Positions 5,474 to 5,708 of a stretch of 5,708 nucleotides of DNA are shown here, in pieces (within the stretch, counting starts at the first letter, position 1; the number at the start of each line of letters is the position of its first letter). The DNA is from Cytophagaceae bacterium (GTDB lineage: Bacteria; Bacteroidota; Bacteroidia; Cytophagales; Flexibacteraceae), in assembly GCA_947464365.1 (NCBI GenBank), contig CANHWS010000224.1, forward strand, positions 1-5,708, read 5' to 3'. The notes below the pieces were generated by a model. It was not told the origin of the DNA. It did no database searches and was given only the letters and a program-made list of their open reading frames with translations. Position numbers and translations under genes: made by a program.

Positions 5474-5708
5474 CTATGGTTGCATCCTGATGCTTATAAG
5501 TCCGTCCTGATTGCTGAGGAGACCTTCGTCAAGCATGCGGCGTAGGTGCGTCCAGAGGACGTCTTCAGTGATTGGGTGGAGCCGCTGGATCAGGTCTTGG
5601 TGGTGGGCAGGGACTGCAAGTTGGTCCAGAATGGCTTGCCGCACGGTTTTGATTGGCGGATTTTCTTTGGCCTTTCGCTGGCAAGTGTCACAGAGGCCGC
5701 ATGGTGGA
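5474..5708 (-). CDS. recQ: RecQ-family ATP-dependent DNA helicase, C-terminal part (77 residues visible)
   Basis: The gene enters from the right edge and ends at a TAG at 5474-5476. The visible protein begins PPCGLCDTCQRK: the C-x-x-C-x-x-C cluster supplies three of the four zinc-binding cysteines of the RecQ zinc domain, which follows the two helicase motor domains (not in this window). The remaining 65 residues, from about VRQAILDQL through LIQRLHP, LWTHLRRMLDEGLL and DGLISI, read as a compact winged-helix (RQC-like) domain with helix-helix-wing order. There is no HRDC domain, consistent with the short RecQ paralogs common in Bacteroidota. RecQ unwinds DNA 3' to 5' in recombination and replication-fork repair. 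Since only the tail is visible, helicase activity is inferred from the zinc motif and the following domain. The frame stays open past the stop for 23 codons. Confidence 0.8.
   Translation of the reverse strand, partial: PPCGLCDTCQRKAKENPPIKTVRQAILDQLAVPAHHQDLIQRLHPITEDVLWTHLRRMLDEGLLSNQDGLISIRMQP

Noticed and set aside
1..5708. A hidden mobile element, CRISPR array or defence island
   Set aside because: No repeats with regular spacing, transposase or integrase motifs, terminal inverted repeats or toxin-antitoxin-like small genes were found, and the gaps are all under 165 bases.

Overview
The window looks like a chromosomal stretch from a member of the Bacteroidota with roughly 50% GC. The evidence is a secreted nuclease-family protein that carries a type IX secretion (T9SS) C-terminal sorting domain, three TAnnTTTG promoter elements (the Bacteroidota sigma-factor -7 box) and no Shine-Dalgarno sequences in front of the genes. 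The exact lineage cannot be resolved from the sequence. No RNA genes, insertion sequences, CRISPR arrays, phage genes or origins were seen.

All five genes lie on the minus strand, so transcription runs from high to low coordinates. In that order they are: (1) the last 77 residues of a RecQ-type DNA helicase, entering at the right edge (5474-5708); (2) a complete oxygen-dependent protoporphyrinogen oxidase, heme pathway (4064-5395); (3) a complete GH3-family acyl-adenylating enzyme (2352-3902); (4) a complete short-chain dehydrogenase/reductase of the retinol-dehydrogenase-like type (1364-2242); (5) an almost complete secreted endonuclease/exonuclease/phosphatase (EEP) fold protein with signal peptide and T9SS tail, running off the left edge (1-1258). 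The two edge genes are each open over their whole visible length and cut only by the window ends.

The genes are separated by gaps of 78, 161, 109 and 105 bases. Gaps 2-4 each contain one exact TAnnTTTG element on the coding strand, and a by-eye scan finds no other copy on that strand anywhere in the window. The dehydrogenase and the EEP gene therefore seem to have their own promoters, placed so close to the ATG (4 and 6 bases) that the messages may be leaderless. The GH3 gene would have a leader of about 115 bases. The protoporphyrinogen oxidase gene has no such element and may be co-transcribed with recQ.

The functions do not form an obvious single pathway: DNA repair, heme synthesis, acyl activation, carbonyl reduction or alcohol oxidation, and extracellular phosphoester hydrolysis. 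This is mostly an ordinary housekeeping-type region. The points most worth a second look are the promoter geometry, a His in place of the usual catalytic Asn in the dehydrogenase, the unknown substrate of the bacterial GH3 enzyme, and an in-frame open tail after the recQ stop codon.
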